DNA of 64,000 bases from Clostridia bacterium (GTDB lineage Bacteria; Bacillota; Clostridia; UBA1381): positions 1 to 64,000 of the forward strand of contig JAGBHE010000027.1 of NCBI GenBank assembly GCA_017935675.1, given 5' to 3'. This document shows positions 39,801 through 48,757 of the stretch, piece by piece. Position numbers and translations under genes: made by a program. The notes under the pieces were generated by a model, which was given only the letters and a program-made list of their open reading frames with translations, did no database searches and was not told the origin of the DNA. Positions within the stretch are counted from its first letter, which is position 1. Each line of letters starts with the position of its first letter.

Positions 39801-40783
39801 TCCTGCGGCGTTCCGCAAAGGATACGGTTTGAGTTGTTGGGATCAACCATAATGCACTCACCCTGATATCTTGACCCTGAGGAGTTTCCGAGAAAAACCT
39901 TGCTGAGACTTGTTTCCGTCCATGTTCTGCCGTAGTCGGTTGACTTTAAGACGCAATGATAAGACGAATATGTATACGCACCGCATGCCGCATACAAAAC
40001 GCCGTCATTATTCGGGTCAACCGCTAAGCCGTAAACTGAAACGTAATTGTATTTCGCCGGAATATCAGTAAGCAGTTGCAGCCAGCGATGGGCTTCGGGA
40101 ATCCAACGATAACAACCGCCGGTATCGGTTCTGACATATCTCTCCACCGGCTTTTTCGGGTTTTCTATTATTGCACAGCAAAATCCCTCACTGCCCATAA
40201 ACATCTGTGACCATTCCCATGCAAGAGCATCTTTTATTTTGCCTGCCGAAACGGAGTCTATATTCTTTTCGCTTTCCGAGAATACTATTAAGTCATTGTC
40301 ATTATATATTCTCTTATTAAGCAGCTTCGCCAAATCATCGGCGTCTGCAAAAATTCTGTTTGAAAACAGCTCACATTCTGTTTTTGAATCTTCAAGAAGC
40401 TTTTCCCCGTTTTTAGCAGTGTATTCTTTGCCATCGGCTGATTTAAAAGTAATATAGTCCTCCCCTTTCTCAAAGTCTGAGCCATAGCCTTCAAGAAGAG
40501 ACTGGACCGGGATTAAAACCACATCGTTTTTAATATACGGTCTTAGCTTTTCAAACCCCTCAGAAAGTGGTTTTCTATGATTTGAAACAATATAATCTCT
40601 ATTGTCAACTCTCATTATAACGCTGTCTTCGGCAATCAATTGTTCTTTTTGCGATGAAAAAGTAACTTCATTGCCGAAGCTTTCAAGAGTGCCGTTGTCC
40701 GCACCTGCCGGAAGCACAAATCCCAATGAAACAAATGAAAGCGTCATGACAGCCGTAAGCATCCTTTTCAATGCCTTTATCAT
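36821..40783 (-). CDS. Secreted GH74-like propeller protein with Ig-like repeats and CBM9
   Basis: 1320 residues with a signal peptide ending near PAGADN. Order: copper-amine-oxidase-N-like stalk (about 45-170); GH74-like double beta-propeller (about 190-880), with VRTDTGGCYRW at Asp220, many BNR-type blades such as STDYGRTWTE, SWDGGKTWEY and SRDGGKTWEK; Ig-like repeats (about 895-1130; EGENTFRVEAVDVHGNKAEP, ENGRNSIKVQAKDTAGNVG); and a C-terminal CBM9-type domain (FDGDVDEWSL...NDCIEIYYDGQNDK). GH74 enzymes cut xyloglucan. The glycine-rich entry motif of typical GH74 is degenerate here, so activity is uncertain. It is translationally coupled to the next gene. Confidence 0.9.
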   Translation of the reverse strand: MIKALKRMLTAVMTLSFVSLGFVLPAGADNGTLESFGNEVTFSSQKEQLIAEDSVIMRVDNRDYIVSNHRKPLSEGFEKLRPYIKNDVVLIPVQSLLEGYGSDFEKGEDYITFKSADGKEYTAKNGEKLLEDSKTECELFSNRIFADADDLAKLLNKRIYNDNDLIVFSESEKNIDSVSAGKIKDALAWEWSQMFMGSEGFCCAIIENPKKPVERYVRTDTGGCYRWIPEAHRWLQLLTDIPAKYNYVSVYGLAVDPNNDGVLYAACGAYTYSSYHCVLKSTDYGRTWTETSLSKVFLGNSSGSRYQGECIMVDPNNSNRILCGTPQDGLWMSDDAGETWYLNDTIPNVCANNSYGGPHTIIYDYDSPVVNGNTSVVYVSNYSDALYKSTDGGDTFKKIEGSPEVINRAKVIDSKVYAAASDMKVDGWMSGLYIYDGTNWEDITPPFGNTERDIGAFMVDRNNKNFIIASGRPYTSNQKTVYRSWDGGKTWEYFSSAGGVGACDFYQDAEHPETVWFPHGRGVYLFKDVYADKVEVDYGDWGIEMLVTDKILSLPAKDAPKILLACWDRGYEYSDRTDTRAKGQADIGLKRHYGNFNDLDYCESDPNIAFGVTRESMYESVVMLTDYGRTIVPITSWDNEYMPHQVAVGAVKQENGWPIVMIEAYKRDKSEAFIFRSRDGGKTWEKLDNNGVTATLMTVDPSVKALIADRVNPNVFYWCSNGIYNSGDGFYTTKDGGDTWKKVSNPNITQFHAFYKSVPNREGMVWLRADGGLYVSTAYGSSFTRMENVDYAALFGFGKGKDGSDMPAAYMYGRIKGDTEESMYISDDLGATWKKIGYGFIQFAGNEDLTGDGNLYGRCYITTSGCGVYYGQAIDVDDHGPLIEMENESTSDTYGFNYAVDDPEVVLKGSVDEQSEVRINNEPVSITTDGRFEKAVTLSEGENTFRVEAVDVHGNKAEPVYIKLRYIPEFFAIEYETEKEILTSVDTVTISGSTSSPAEVHVGDCVVNTDEENKFSANIRVTSERSEIKAYAIAENGSKSQEETFVIEYDFVRPAVEILSIPENSDTRFCIIKGKVSENARVRVNDKDVVVKDDRTFNAFCSLENGRNSIKVQAKDTAGNVGKPAYYNISCNAVAVDTSKFDAAYKTDVVFDGDVDEWSLDHRTEKLSFGSPNNICDFNVAWDDTYLYVAANVIDDVIYTSNQTSHENDCIEIYYDGQNDKATKYDANDKQLIFVAGTSGENHISKLTEDGYTLEVRIPFADMKAIPKNNTLIGFDIDIVDNDDTKSDHARDGAIVYNGTSDDWSNTSAFATIKLVGKEN

Positions 40784-40854
40784 TTACATTCTCCTTTCAT
40801 ATTTCAAATTTACATTGTAAGTGCAAAACTCATTAAACTACACAATTTCATATC

Positions 40855-41760
40855 TTACCCCTTAACCGATCCGACAACCATACCCTTAACAAAGTACTTC
40901 TGGAAGAATGGATAAACAAGAATAATAGGTCCCATTGTAATAACACACATTGCAAAGCGCGTAACTTCTCTCGGTATATCTGCTGCATCTGCATTTCCGT
41001 ATTTTGCAAGTTCTTCTATGTTAAGAAATATAATCTGTAAATAATATTGCAGATTGAAGAGGCTCTTGTCGTGAATGAGCATCATAGGCAGGTAGTAATT
41101 ATTCCAATAATTAAGCATTGCGAACAATCCGATTGTTGCCATGCCGGCTTTTGAAAGAGGCATAACCATTTTCCAGAAAATACCCATTTCACTGCAGCCG
41201 TCAATTCGTGCCGCTTCAATCATTTCGTCAGGCACATTTGATTTGATGAACGTTCTTAGTATTACAACATTGAAAAATCCGAAAATACTCGGGAGAACGA
41301 GTGCCCAAAAAGAGTTGCCCAAATGAAGCAGCTTTGTGCAAACTATGTACCAGGGCACCATTCCTCCGCTGAAAAGCGAAACAAAATAAGCGTAAAATGT
41401 AAAGAATTTTCTGCCCTTAAAGCTCTTTCGCGAAAGCGGATATGCATAAAGCATTTGAATAAGCACTGACAAAACAGTACCGATTACGGTAGACAAAATT
41501 GTAATCTTATAGGCATTCAATATTTCTCCCGACTTAAAAGCAAGCTTGTATCCCTCAAGTGACCATTTAACCGGTATTATCCTATAACCGTGCTCTATGA
41601 TTGAGTTTTGGTCAGAAAACGAAATTCCGACCGCAAGAAATACAGGATAGAGCATAGATATTGAAAATAAAATGAAGAATATATGCAGAATTATTGTCTC
41701 AAGTCTTGAAATCTCAAGCTCGGATGCACGTCTTATTTTTGTATTTTTATTAATTGTCAT
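40855..41760 (-). CDS. Sugar ABC transporter permease, YtcP/LplC type
   Basis: 301 residues and six predicted membrane helices. The EAA loop is clear: EAARIDGCSEMGIFWKMVMP. The C-terminus PFFQKYFVKGMVVGSVKG is typical of this family (carbohydrate-uptake type 1, DUF-free MalG branch). It pairs with the permease encoded just upstream, 20 bases away, and the binding protein before that. No ATPase gene is in the window, so a shared MsmK-type ATPase elsewhere is presumably used. Confidence 0.95.
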   Translation of the reverse strand: MTINKNTKIRRASELEISRLETIILHIFFILFSISMLYPVFLAVGISFSDQNSIIEHGYRIIPVKWSLEGYKLAFKSGEILNAYKITILSTVIGTVLSVLIQMLYAYPLSRKSFKGRKFFTFYAYFVSLFSGGMVPWYIVCTKLLHLGNSFWALVLPSIFGFFNVVILRTFIKSNVPDEMIEAARIDGCSEMGIFWKMVMPLSKAGMATIGLFAMLNYWNNYYLPMMLIHDKSLFNLQYYLQIIFLNIEELAKYGNADAADIPREVTRFAMCVITMGPIILVYPFFQKYFVKGMVVGSVKG

Positions 41761-41780
41761 CGTGATTCTCTCTCATTCCG

Positions 41781-42698
41781 TTAAAATAGCGCACTGTCAT
41801 AATCTATTTTTCTTACAACGGCATTTGCCAGTATTGTAAGAATAAAGCCGACTACAGAGCAGTAAACACCGGCAGCCGTTGTAAAGCCAACCTTGGACAT
41901 ACCCCTGAACATATAGGTGCTGAGCACGTTTGTTGTAGGAAAAAGCGGGCCTGAATTCATAGGGACGTTATAGAAAAGTCCAAGGTCAGAACCAAGTATT
42001 CCTCCGACAGACATAATAAGCTTAATAGTTATAATTGATCTGAGGCACGGAAGTGTGACATATTTCATCTGCTGCCATCTTGAAGCTCCGTCAACTCTTG
42101 CAGCTTCATAATACTCGATATTGATACCGGCTATGGCGGCAAGGTAAATAACACTTGAAAAGCCAACCTCTTTCCAATTTGCAACAAAGGTAAGTATAAA
42201 CGGCCAGTATTTCGCCTCCGAATACCAACTTATAGGCTCAATACCAAAAAGCGGAAGCACCGTTCTGTTCATTATTCCATATTCACCCCCGAGAAAGGCA
42301 TACACAAGATATGCAATTATCACATACGAAAGGAAATGCGGAAGCAGCCCTATTGTCTGATAAACCTTGCTTACAAACCCTTTTTTAAGCTCATTCAGCA
42401 AAAGCGCAAGCGCAACTGCCAAAATCGTACCGACCACTATAAAATAAACGCTGTACATTATTGTATTTCTTGTGATTAACCATGCGTCGGGTGTGGAGAA
42501 AAAAGCTTTAAAATTTTTAAGTCCTACCCAATCGCTGCCCCAAACTCCCTTAACGGGAGCGTAGTTTTTAAATGCAAGCACAATTCCGCCTATCGGGAAA
42601 TAATTAAAGAGTAATACAAGTATTGCTCCGGGCATTACCATTAAAAACATCGCTCCGTCGTTTAAAAGAAAATCTGTAAAACGTCTGATTTTACTCAT
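41781..42698 (-). CDS. Sugar ABC transporter permease, LplB type
   Basis: 305 residues, six predicted membrane helices, starting MSKIRRFTDFLLNDGAMFLM. Characteristic stretches are FPIGGIVLAFKNY, GLLPHFLSYVIIAYLVYAFL, the EAA loop EAARVDGASRWQQMKYVTLP, and the C-terminal KIDYDSALF typical of LplB. The ATG at 42698 overlaps the end of the binding-protein gene by 8 bases; the one at 42725 would add nine residues without a better ribosome site. Confidence 0.95.
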   Translation of the reverse strand: MSKIRRFTDFLLNDGAMFLMVMPGAILVLLFNYFPIGGIVLAFKNYAPVKGVWGSDWVGLKNFKAFFSTPDAWLITRNTIMYSVYFIVVGTILAVALALLLNELKKGFVSKVYQTIGLLPHFLSYVIIAYLVYAFLGGEYGIMNRTVLPLFGIEPISWYSEAKYWPFILTFVANWKEVGFSSVIYLAAIAGINIEYYEAARVDGASRWQQMKYVTLPCLRSIITIKLIMSVGGILGSDLGLFYNVPMNSGPLFPTTNVLSTYMFRGMSKVGFTTAAGVYCSVVGFILTILANAVVRKIDYDSALF

Positions 42699-44196
42699 TA
42701 CCGTTATTTCCCTCTCTCCACTCATCGTACTGTCTTTGGCTGATTTCTACGATTGTGTCTATCTTTGCACTCTTAAGCTTCGAAATAAACTTCGGCAAAA
42801 GCTCTTCAGGGTCGCCCGCACCATAGGTAAGCGTTCTCAGATATTCCGAAACTACATTTGAGCATGCCGTCGCTTCAATTGAATACTCTTCTGTGTCAAG
42901 TACAAAACCAAGTACCGGCGAAGGTTTTGCAGATTCGTTAAACGCCTCAAGATTTTCTGCTTTGTTGGGGTCGTCGCCTTCTATAGTATAGTTTATAAAT
43001 GTGTTGCCACGCTCCCACATTGTACCCTGAAGGTCGTAATCCTTTTTACCCTTCTCGGTTAATTTAATAGTATTATCCGAAACCTTGTTGAAGTGAACAT
43101 CCTCAATACCGAAGTTTATAAGATTGTTCAGATACGGGTCAGTATTAAAAAGCTCAATAAATTTCATAACACGTACAGGATTTTCACAAGTATAAGGAAT
43201 GGTCGTAACCGAACCAACACAATCAAGTGTACTCATAGACGCGTCTGTCATTTGAACCTTATCCCACTCATAATCACTGCTGTTATTAATTTCAGAAAGC
43301 TTGCTCGGCTGATCCTGCTCCCAATAGCAAAATGCTTTACCGCTCTTTATAAGCTCGGCAGAATTGTCAAGAACCGCGCAGTCCTTGAAGAAGTAGCCTC
43401 TTTGATACATTTCGCGCGCCTGTTCGCATGACTTTTTGAAAAGCTCTGTTTCGTACGGGCAAACAACTTTTGATACGTCATCGTTTTCACCCGTCATAAC
43501 ACATACATATTTGTTTCCGCACAACGAATCATATCCGTTTAAACAAAAGTTTGCGTCATACACTGTTTTTCCGCCTGAAATTGCCATCGGGACCATATTC
43601 GGCTCTTTTTCAAGAAGTGTATCAAATACAGGATACAAGTCCTCGATTGTTTTTACCCCGGACATATCAAGATTATATTTTTCAGCGATATCCTTTCTGT
43701 AAACTATCATATAGTTTGCAGCCTTATCCTTGTTCGCCTGAACGCCGTAAAGCTTGCCGTCTACTCTTGCACCGTTGATAAAGTCTTCGCCAAGCATCTC
43801 CTTTGTTTTCGGTGCATATTTATCCATAAGCTCATCTATATCTATAATCGACTGCTGCATTGCAGCGTATGTATAATCCCCGCCTGCCAGCCAAAGGAGA
43901 TCCATTTTTTCACCGCCGTTTAACGCGTTGTTTTTCTTTGTTCCGTAAGCGCCCCAGTCAAGGGGAGTAAGCTTAAGTGTTACGTTAATCTTATCCTTCA
44001 AATACTCGTTTGCCTTTTCACAAACAGCATCAAGGTCGTTTGGCGGAGCTACAGGGAAAAGCCATACTATTTCATAAGGCTGCGACTCATCATCACCGTC
44101 AGACACCTTGTTTTCCTTCCCGCCTGTGCAGGCTGCTGCGCCAAGCAGCATTGCAGCTGCAATACCAAGTGATAAAAGTTTTTTCAATTTAATCAT
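42691..44196 (-). CDS. Extracellular solute-binding lipoprotein, LipO type
   Basis: 501 residues. The lipoprotein signal ends LLGAAAC (Cys23), followed by an acidic linker and an ABC sugar-binding fold (IVWLFPVAPPNDLDAVCEKA, KMDLLWLAGGDYTYAA, YGVQANKDKAANYMIVYRKD). The family usually brings oligosaccharides to LplB/YtcP-type permeases, which follow directly. The start at 44196 has an AGGAGG site. The ligand is presumably an oligosaccharide released by the secreted enzymes of the same operon. Confidence 0.95.
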   Translation of the reverse strand: MIKLKKLLSLGIAAAMLLGAAACTGGKENKVSDGDDESQPYEIVWLFPVAPPNDLDAVCEKANEYLKDKINVTLKLTPLDWGAYGTKKNNALNGGEKMDLLWLAGGDYTYAAMQQSIIDIDELMDKYAPKTKEMLGEDFINGARVDGKLYGVQANKDKAANYMIVYRKDIAEKYNLDMSGVKTIEDLYPVFDTLLEKEPNMVPMAISGGKTVYDANFCLNGYDSLCGNKYVCVMTGENDDVSKVVCPYETELFKKSCEQAREMYQRGYFFKDCAVLDNSAELIKSGKAFCYWEQDQPSKLSEINNSSDYEWDKVQMTDASMSTLDCVGSVTTIPYTCENPVRVMKFIELFNTDPYLNNLINFGIEDVHFNKVSDNTIKLTEKGKKDYDLQGTMWERGNTFINYTIEGDDPNKAENLEAFNESAKPSPVLGFVLDTEEYSIEATACSNVVSEYLRTLTYGAGDPEELLPKFISKLKSAKIDTIVEISQRQYDEWREGNNGNE

Positions 44197-44225
44197 TTTT
44201 CTTTTCCTCCTGAATTTTTATTTTC

Positions 44226-46970
44226 TTATTTGTATACGAATATTGTTCTCGGGCTTCCCCACCATGAGTTTACAACCACTTCTGAAGCATCGCTTTCGCC
44301 GACCACCTCTGAAGCAAGAATATCCGTCATGTGGCTGCCGACGTATACCTTTTCGGCTTTGCGGCTTGTATCAAATACAACTGTTGTAAAGTCCTGAGCC
44401 TTATATGGATAAAGATCTGCTGTATCGGCAGCGCCTACTGTAGTGTTGCCCTCACTGTCTGTTGTGTATATGTATGGCGCAACATCAAGATAAACGTTGT
44501 TATCCGTTTTCTGATAAACCATACCATGAAGAACATGATATTGACTGTTAACGAATTGATCCGGTGCAGAAAGAGTCGGATTCTGCTTTGTTACAAAGTA
44601 TCTGTCGTCTGCATCAAACACCTTTTCGTACGCTTGAACTCTGCCTGTTACAACATTTTTTGTTACTCTGAACAAGTCTCCGGTTGAAAGCTCTTCAAGC
44701 TTTTGAACAATTTCAGATTCATCAACTTCAAAATTCACAGTCCCGGCACTGCTTACGCCTGTCAATACTGTTATGATTTCATCATTTTTGTCAACCATAC
44801 GTGTCTTTGACTTAAGCATATAGCATATCTCGTTATCTGATACGGTTTTAGTGTTACTGACATCTCTGTTCCACACAATAATTCTTGCAATTTTACTGTC
44901 CTTTTTATCTGCATAAATCTTGCTGAATTTGAGATAATCGTCACCCGAATAGCTAATTCTGAAATATGCGCTCTCATCCGTTGCGTCTGTAAGCGGAGCA
45001 TTTATATAAACCGTGTCCGAATCACGATAGCAAAGAGATTTATGCGGTAAATTGTAAGACTTGTTTATATCTCTGTACTGTATTTCCTGATTTGAATCAT
45101 TTTCAGCAAAGGTTACAAACAAATCGCCGTTATTGTCAGGAAACATAAGATTTGCAAGTTTACCTTCTTCGCTCAGTTCATATTTTACAACGCCGCTTTT
45201 GTACTTTTCCTCTGCTGATTCTTTAAGCCTTTTATAAGCATTCTCTTTTTTCATTGAAACGCCGTCAATTTTAATTCTGTCGGCAAACTCATATCTTTCA
45301 ACATCATCACCCATTGTATAAAGCTTTGCAAAATAGCAGGAGTTATCCGCATCCTCTAAAAGATTTACAAGATATGCGTAAGCGAGACCAACGGATAATC
45401 TGGAGTAAACAACTTTATTATCAGTATCGAGGTAGAATACCCCCTCATCACCCGATTTTATATCGTCAAGCTCTGCATAAACTGAGATATCATAAGCCGT
45501 GCCGTTAATTGATATTTCGCCGGTGGTCAGTGAAATACTTGTAACCCTACCCTTAACGGATGAGCCGCTAACATCTATCTGAACAAATCCTGTACCGTTT
45601 TTATTAATGCTTTGGCGAACATCAAGAACTTCATTTTCGACAATGCCTTCAAGACTTGTTTCCGTATCGTCACTGCCGGTTATAATATAATCCATTCCGT
45701 CAAGCTTAATTGAATCACCTTTTTTAAGCTTGTTATAAATGATTTCATTTGTTACGTCCGTTCCGCTTACGACAATTGTTTTAACGCTGTCAATAAAAGC
45801 ATATTCATATCTGCCGTCACTGTTGTTGTCAACAAGTCTTATGCTTCCGTTTTCCGGAGTAAGGTCGCTTTCCTTATAGTCATCAAGAAGCTTGCCGTTG
45901 TAAACAATTGTGGTGTCAGCTCCGACATACACGCTTTTACTTCTTGTTCCGCTGTAATAATGAAGGTTCGGCTTTGTATATCCCTCGATATCCTCACTGT
46001 CAATTAAAAGCTCCTTGTTTTTGTCTGTCTTGCGGATACATACAACATCGTAGTCAAAATCATCGCTGTAATAATATATAGTTGCGTCATAGCCGAGGTA
46101 ATCGTCTGCTGAAAGACCGGGTGCATCAAAATAAATTCCGTTTACCTTAATTCTGCCCTCAAGCTCTGTACCCTTTCCATCAGTACCTGTAAAGCGATTG
46201 TTTGTTACAACTCCCTGTTCTCTGTAAAGGTCAAGAACACTTTCCATGTAAGACCTGTCCGAACGCTTAAGAATTCTGTTGCCCATTTCCCATTCATACT
46301 CATAAACATCCGACTCAAGTGTATTAAAAAGCATAACTGCCAAGTCTCTGTAAGTTATGAAACCCGAAAAATCTTTTGTCTTAAGCGAATCGATTATTCC
46401 AAGGGCTGCAGCCTGGTTAAAATATCCGGACGGATAATTTCCGTTCGCAAGTTCACCTGCTCCGACGACTGTTACAAGAACCTTTATAACTTCATTTGAT
46501 GTTATTCTCTCGTCCGGTCTGAAACGTCTGTCCGTATCGCCGCTCATCAGTCCGAGCTGTGAAGCCGTGTTAATGCTGTCCCAATATTTATGCTCGGTTG
46601 AAACGTCGTAATATGGAGTAAAGCCTTGCGATGACTGAGACGGCTGCGACTCATCAATCCATATCCAGCTGTCCTCCTCGGGCTTTCTGTCCGCATAGCC
46701 TACATATTTTCCGTCTACTATTTCAGAATCTGTGATTTCCGATGTATTTATGCCTGTAAATTTCAAAATCATATCGGCAAATTCGCCTCTTGTAATGAAG
46801 GATCCTTCATTACAGTCTGTGCCTTCAGGCAAAACATTGATTGCCGACAACAGTTCAGCTGCTTCGCTATATGCTTTGTCATCAACAGCCGTATTCTCCG
46901 CCAAAGCATTTACACACAGCATATTACTGAGCACAGCAACACATAAAAATACATAAATTACCTTTTTCAT
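44226..46970 (-). CDS. S-layer-homology protein with large beta-rich region
   Basis: 914 residues with a signal peptide (MKKVIYVFLCVAVLSNMLCV then NALA). Residues of about 35-220 contain three degenerate SLH repeats (ITRGEFADMILKFTGI; LGLMSGDTDRRFRPDERITS then NEVIKVL; AAALGIIDSLKTKDFSGFIT). These bind secondary cell-wall polymer. The remaining 690 residues are beta-rich and unrecognised, with small repeated folds such as GVFYLDTDNKVVYSRLSVG and GDSIKLDGMDYIITGS. No catalytic motif was seen. It may display or anchor the modular enzymes, which themselves lack SLH repeats. Confidence 0.88.
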   Translation of the reverse strand: MKKVIYVFLCVAVLSNMLCVNALAENTAVDDKAYSEAAELLSAINVLPEGTDCNEGSFITRGEFADMILKFTGINTSEITDSEIVDGKYVGYADRKPEEDSWIWIDESQPSQSSQGFTPYYDVSTEHKYWDSINTASQLGLMSGDTDRRFRPDERITSNEVIKVLVTVVGAGELANGNYPSGYFNQAAALGIIDSLKTKDFSGFITYRDLAVMLFNTLESDVYEYEWEMGNRILKRSDRSYMESVLDLYREQGVVTNNRFTGTDGKGTELEGRIKVNGIYFDAPGLSADDYLGYDATIYYYSDDFDYDVVCIRKTDKNKELLIDSEDIEGYTKPNLHYYSGTRSKSVYVGADTTIVYNGKLLDDYKESDLTPENGSIRLVDNNSDGRYEYAFIDSVKTIVVSGTDVTNEIIYNKLKKGDSIKLDGMDYIITGSDDTETSLEGIVENEVLDVRQSINKNGTGFVQIDVSGSSVKGRVTSISLTTGEISINGTAYDISVYAELDDIKSGDEGVFYLDTDNKVVYSRLSVGLAYAYLVNLLEDADNSCYFAKLYTMGDDVERYEFADRIKIDGVSMKKENAYKRLKESAEEKYKSGVVKYELSEEGKLANLMFPDNNGDLFVTFAENDSNQEIQYRDINKSYNLPHKSLCYRDSDTVYINAPLTDATDESAYFRISYSGDDYLKFSKIYADKKDSKIARIIVWNRDVSNTKTVSDNEICYMLKSKTRMVDKNDEIITVLTGVSSAGTVNFEVDESEIVQKLEELSTGDLFRVTKNVVTGRVQAYEKVFDADDRYFVTKQNPTLSAPDQFVNSQYHVLHGMVYQKTDNNVYLDVAPYIYTTDSEGNTTVGAADTADLYPYKAQDFTTVVFDTSRKAEKVYVGSHMTDILASEVVGESDASEVVVNSWWGSPRTIFVYK

Positions 46971-47056
46971 TTCATTCTCCTCTTATTGTAATATGATATG
47001 AATTTGCTATTGTTACGCAGCTTATAATTCCAATTTTCCTCTTAAAATACTCACTG

Positions 47057-48733
47057 TTAATTCATATAATCATAAACCATGCTTATAAGCTTGGCAGTTT
47101 CGGCTCTTGTGCAGGATTTTAAAGGCTTAAAGCTTCCGTCTTCGAATCCGCTTATAATTTTCGCTTCACTGAGTCTGTTTACCGCATCAAGAGCATATTC
47201 TTTTATCTCATCATTATCCGAAAAGCTGTTCTTGTACTCTGAATCCTTTGTCATGAATCCCTTATAACGCAAAGCTCTGAAAAGAATTGTACATAAATCC
47301 TGTCTTGTAACCTTCCCCTCGGGATTAAAGGTTTTCTCGTCGGTTCCGTTTATAATTCCCGCCGAGTTAAGAGCATTTACATAATCAGCATACCATGCGT
47401 CGCTCCTTACATCGTCAAATTTCATGCTTCTGCCCACCTTGCTCAAACCAAGTGAAAGATATATTATTTTAGAAAGCTCCGCTCTTGTAACTTCGTTTTG
47501 CGGGCGATAAGAACCGTCATCATATCCCGAAACAATGCCAAGCCCGGAAAGCTTATTAATGTGTTCCTTTGCCCATTCGAAGCTTTCAAGGTCGGAATAT
47601 TCGGTTTCTTCGGTTTCAACCACGTCTGCGGGCTTATAATCAGTTTTGCTTCCGCTCGGCACCATAGGCGCAGAGCCGCCTCCGCCTCCCGAACCGCCGC
47701 CGGAGCCTCCTTTTTGATTTTTAGCTATATAAACGTCTAAAATCCCTTGAATATCCTCAAATGTATTTATCTGATCTGCTTCGATTGCTTTGTCGATTTT
47801 CTTAAGCACAGCCGACTTATCGTTTGACGCCTTGTTGTATGTATCAAGGTTAAACAAATTATTATATTTTTCAAGAATGTTTGAAATTGCCGTTGTTCCA
47901 CGGTTGTTGTAAAGCCCGACAATTATTATATTTTCACGAACATCTGCATAAAAATCGGTGAACCTCTCATAAGTCCTTCGGGAGCCTGCAAGTCTTGCAT
48001 TCAGCTGCGTCTTTTCGATGTCGGTCTGATCCGCATATTCGGAAACGCTGCTGAGTCTGAGCTCAGGCTGAGCCATAAGCTCCTTTACCTCATCTGCCGT
48101 GGATGACTTTTCAATATTGAAAATAAGCTCTGCTTCGGTTAAGTATTTGATTAAGTTTTCACTTGTGATTGTTTCATCATAAATCATTTTACCGGCTCTT
48201 GCAGAATTCATCTCAATAAAATCGCCCATTTCAGCCTTTGAGAAGGAAAGAAGCTTCTTATTATCCTTCAAAACTTCAGCAATCTCAGAAAGTGCCGCAT
48301 CGTATGTTGTTTCCTCCGAGGTTACCTTTGCTTTAATTACTTCAATTTGCTTTGCCACCCCGTCAAGCTCGTTTTTTGTATAATACAAAAATTCGCCGCT
48401 TTCCTCATTTTCCACCTGACCTATCGTTGTATAAGCAAAGTCTCCGCCGTTTGTTATAACGGTTTCAAGATCTACTTTAAACGCATATTTACCCTCCTCA
48501 TCAGTCAACGTCTGTTTGATTGCCAGTATATTTCCCGACTCTTTTTCCTTAATGATAAGATTAATCGGAATGTTATTTTCTTTAAGTTCGACTCTTCCCC
48601 CGACGTTTAAAACCCCATCTGAATCAACCTTGCTGAATTGCATATCAATTGTATTGGCGTTTACAGACGCCGTTCCGAAAACACTGCAAATTAATGCTCC
48701 CGCAACAAGCCTTGAGCATATTCTTTTTTTCAT
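47057..48733 (-). CDS. Secreted SLH-domain protein with glycine-rich linker
   Basis: 558 residues, signal peptide ending near SVNA. The N-terminal region (about 30-110) has a carboxypeptidase-regulatory-like beta fold (GVLNVGGRVELKENNIPINL). Residues of about 115-345 are helical. A Gly/Ser-rich linker near 350-365 leads to three SLH repeats (about 395-558: GIVSGYDDGSYRPQNEVTRA, AGIINGTDEKTFNPEGKVTR, AKIISGFEDGSFKPLKSCTR). Wall-anchored, with the helical part free to hold partners. The ATG at 48733 follows AGGTGGG; the GTG at 48745 is less likely. Confidence 0.9.
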   Translation of the reverse strand: MKKRICSRLVAGALICSVFGTASVNANTIDMQFSKVDSDGVLNVGGRVELKENNIPINLIIKEKESGNILAIKQTLTDEEGKYAFKVDLETVITNGGDFAYTTIGQVENEESGEFLYYTKNELDGVAKQIEVIKAKVTSEETTYDAALSEIAEVLKDNKKLLSFSKAEMGDFIEMNSARAGKMIYDETITSENLIKYLTEAELIFNIEKSSTADEVKELMAQPELRLSSVSEYADQTDIEKTQLNARLAGSRRTYERFTDFYADVRENIIIVGLYNNRGTTAISNILEKYNNLFNLDTYNKASNDKSAVLKKIDKAIEADQINTFEDIQGILDVYIAKNQKGGSGGGSGGGGGSAPMVPSGSKTDYKPADVVETEETEYSDLESFEWAKEHINKLSGLGIVSGYDDGSYRPQNEVTRAELSKIIYLSLGLSKVGRSMKFDDVRSDAWYADYVNALNSAGIINGTDEKTFNPEGKVTRQDLCTILFRALRYKGFMTKDSEYKNSFSDNDEIKEYALDAVNRLSEAKIISGFEDGSFKPLKSCTRAETAKLISMVYDYMN

Positions 48734-48757
48734 TCCCAATCCCACCTTTCCTTCAAT

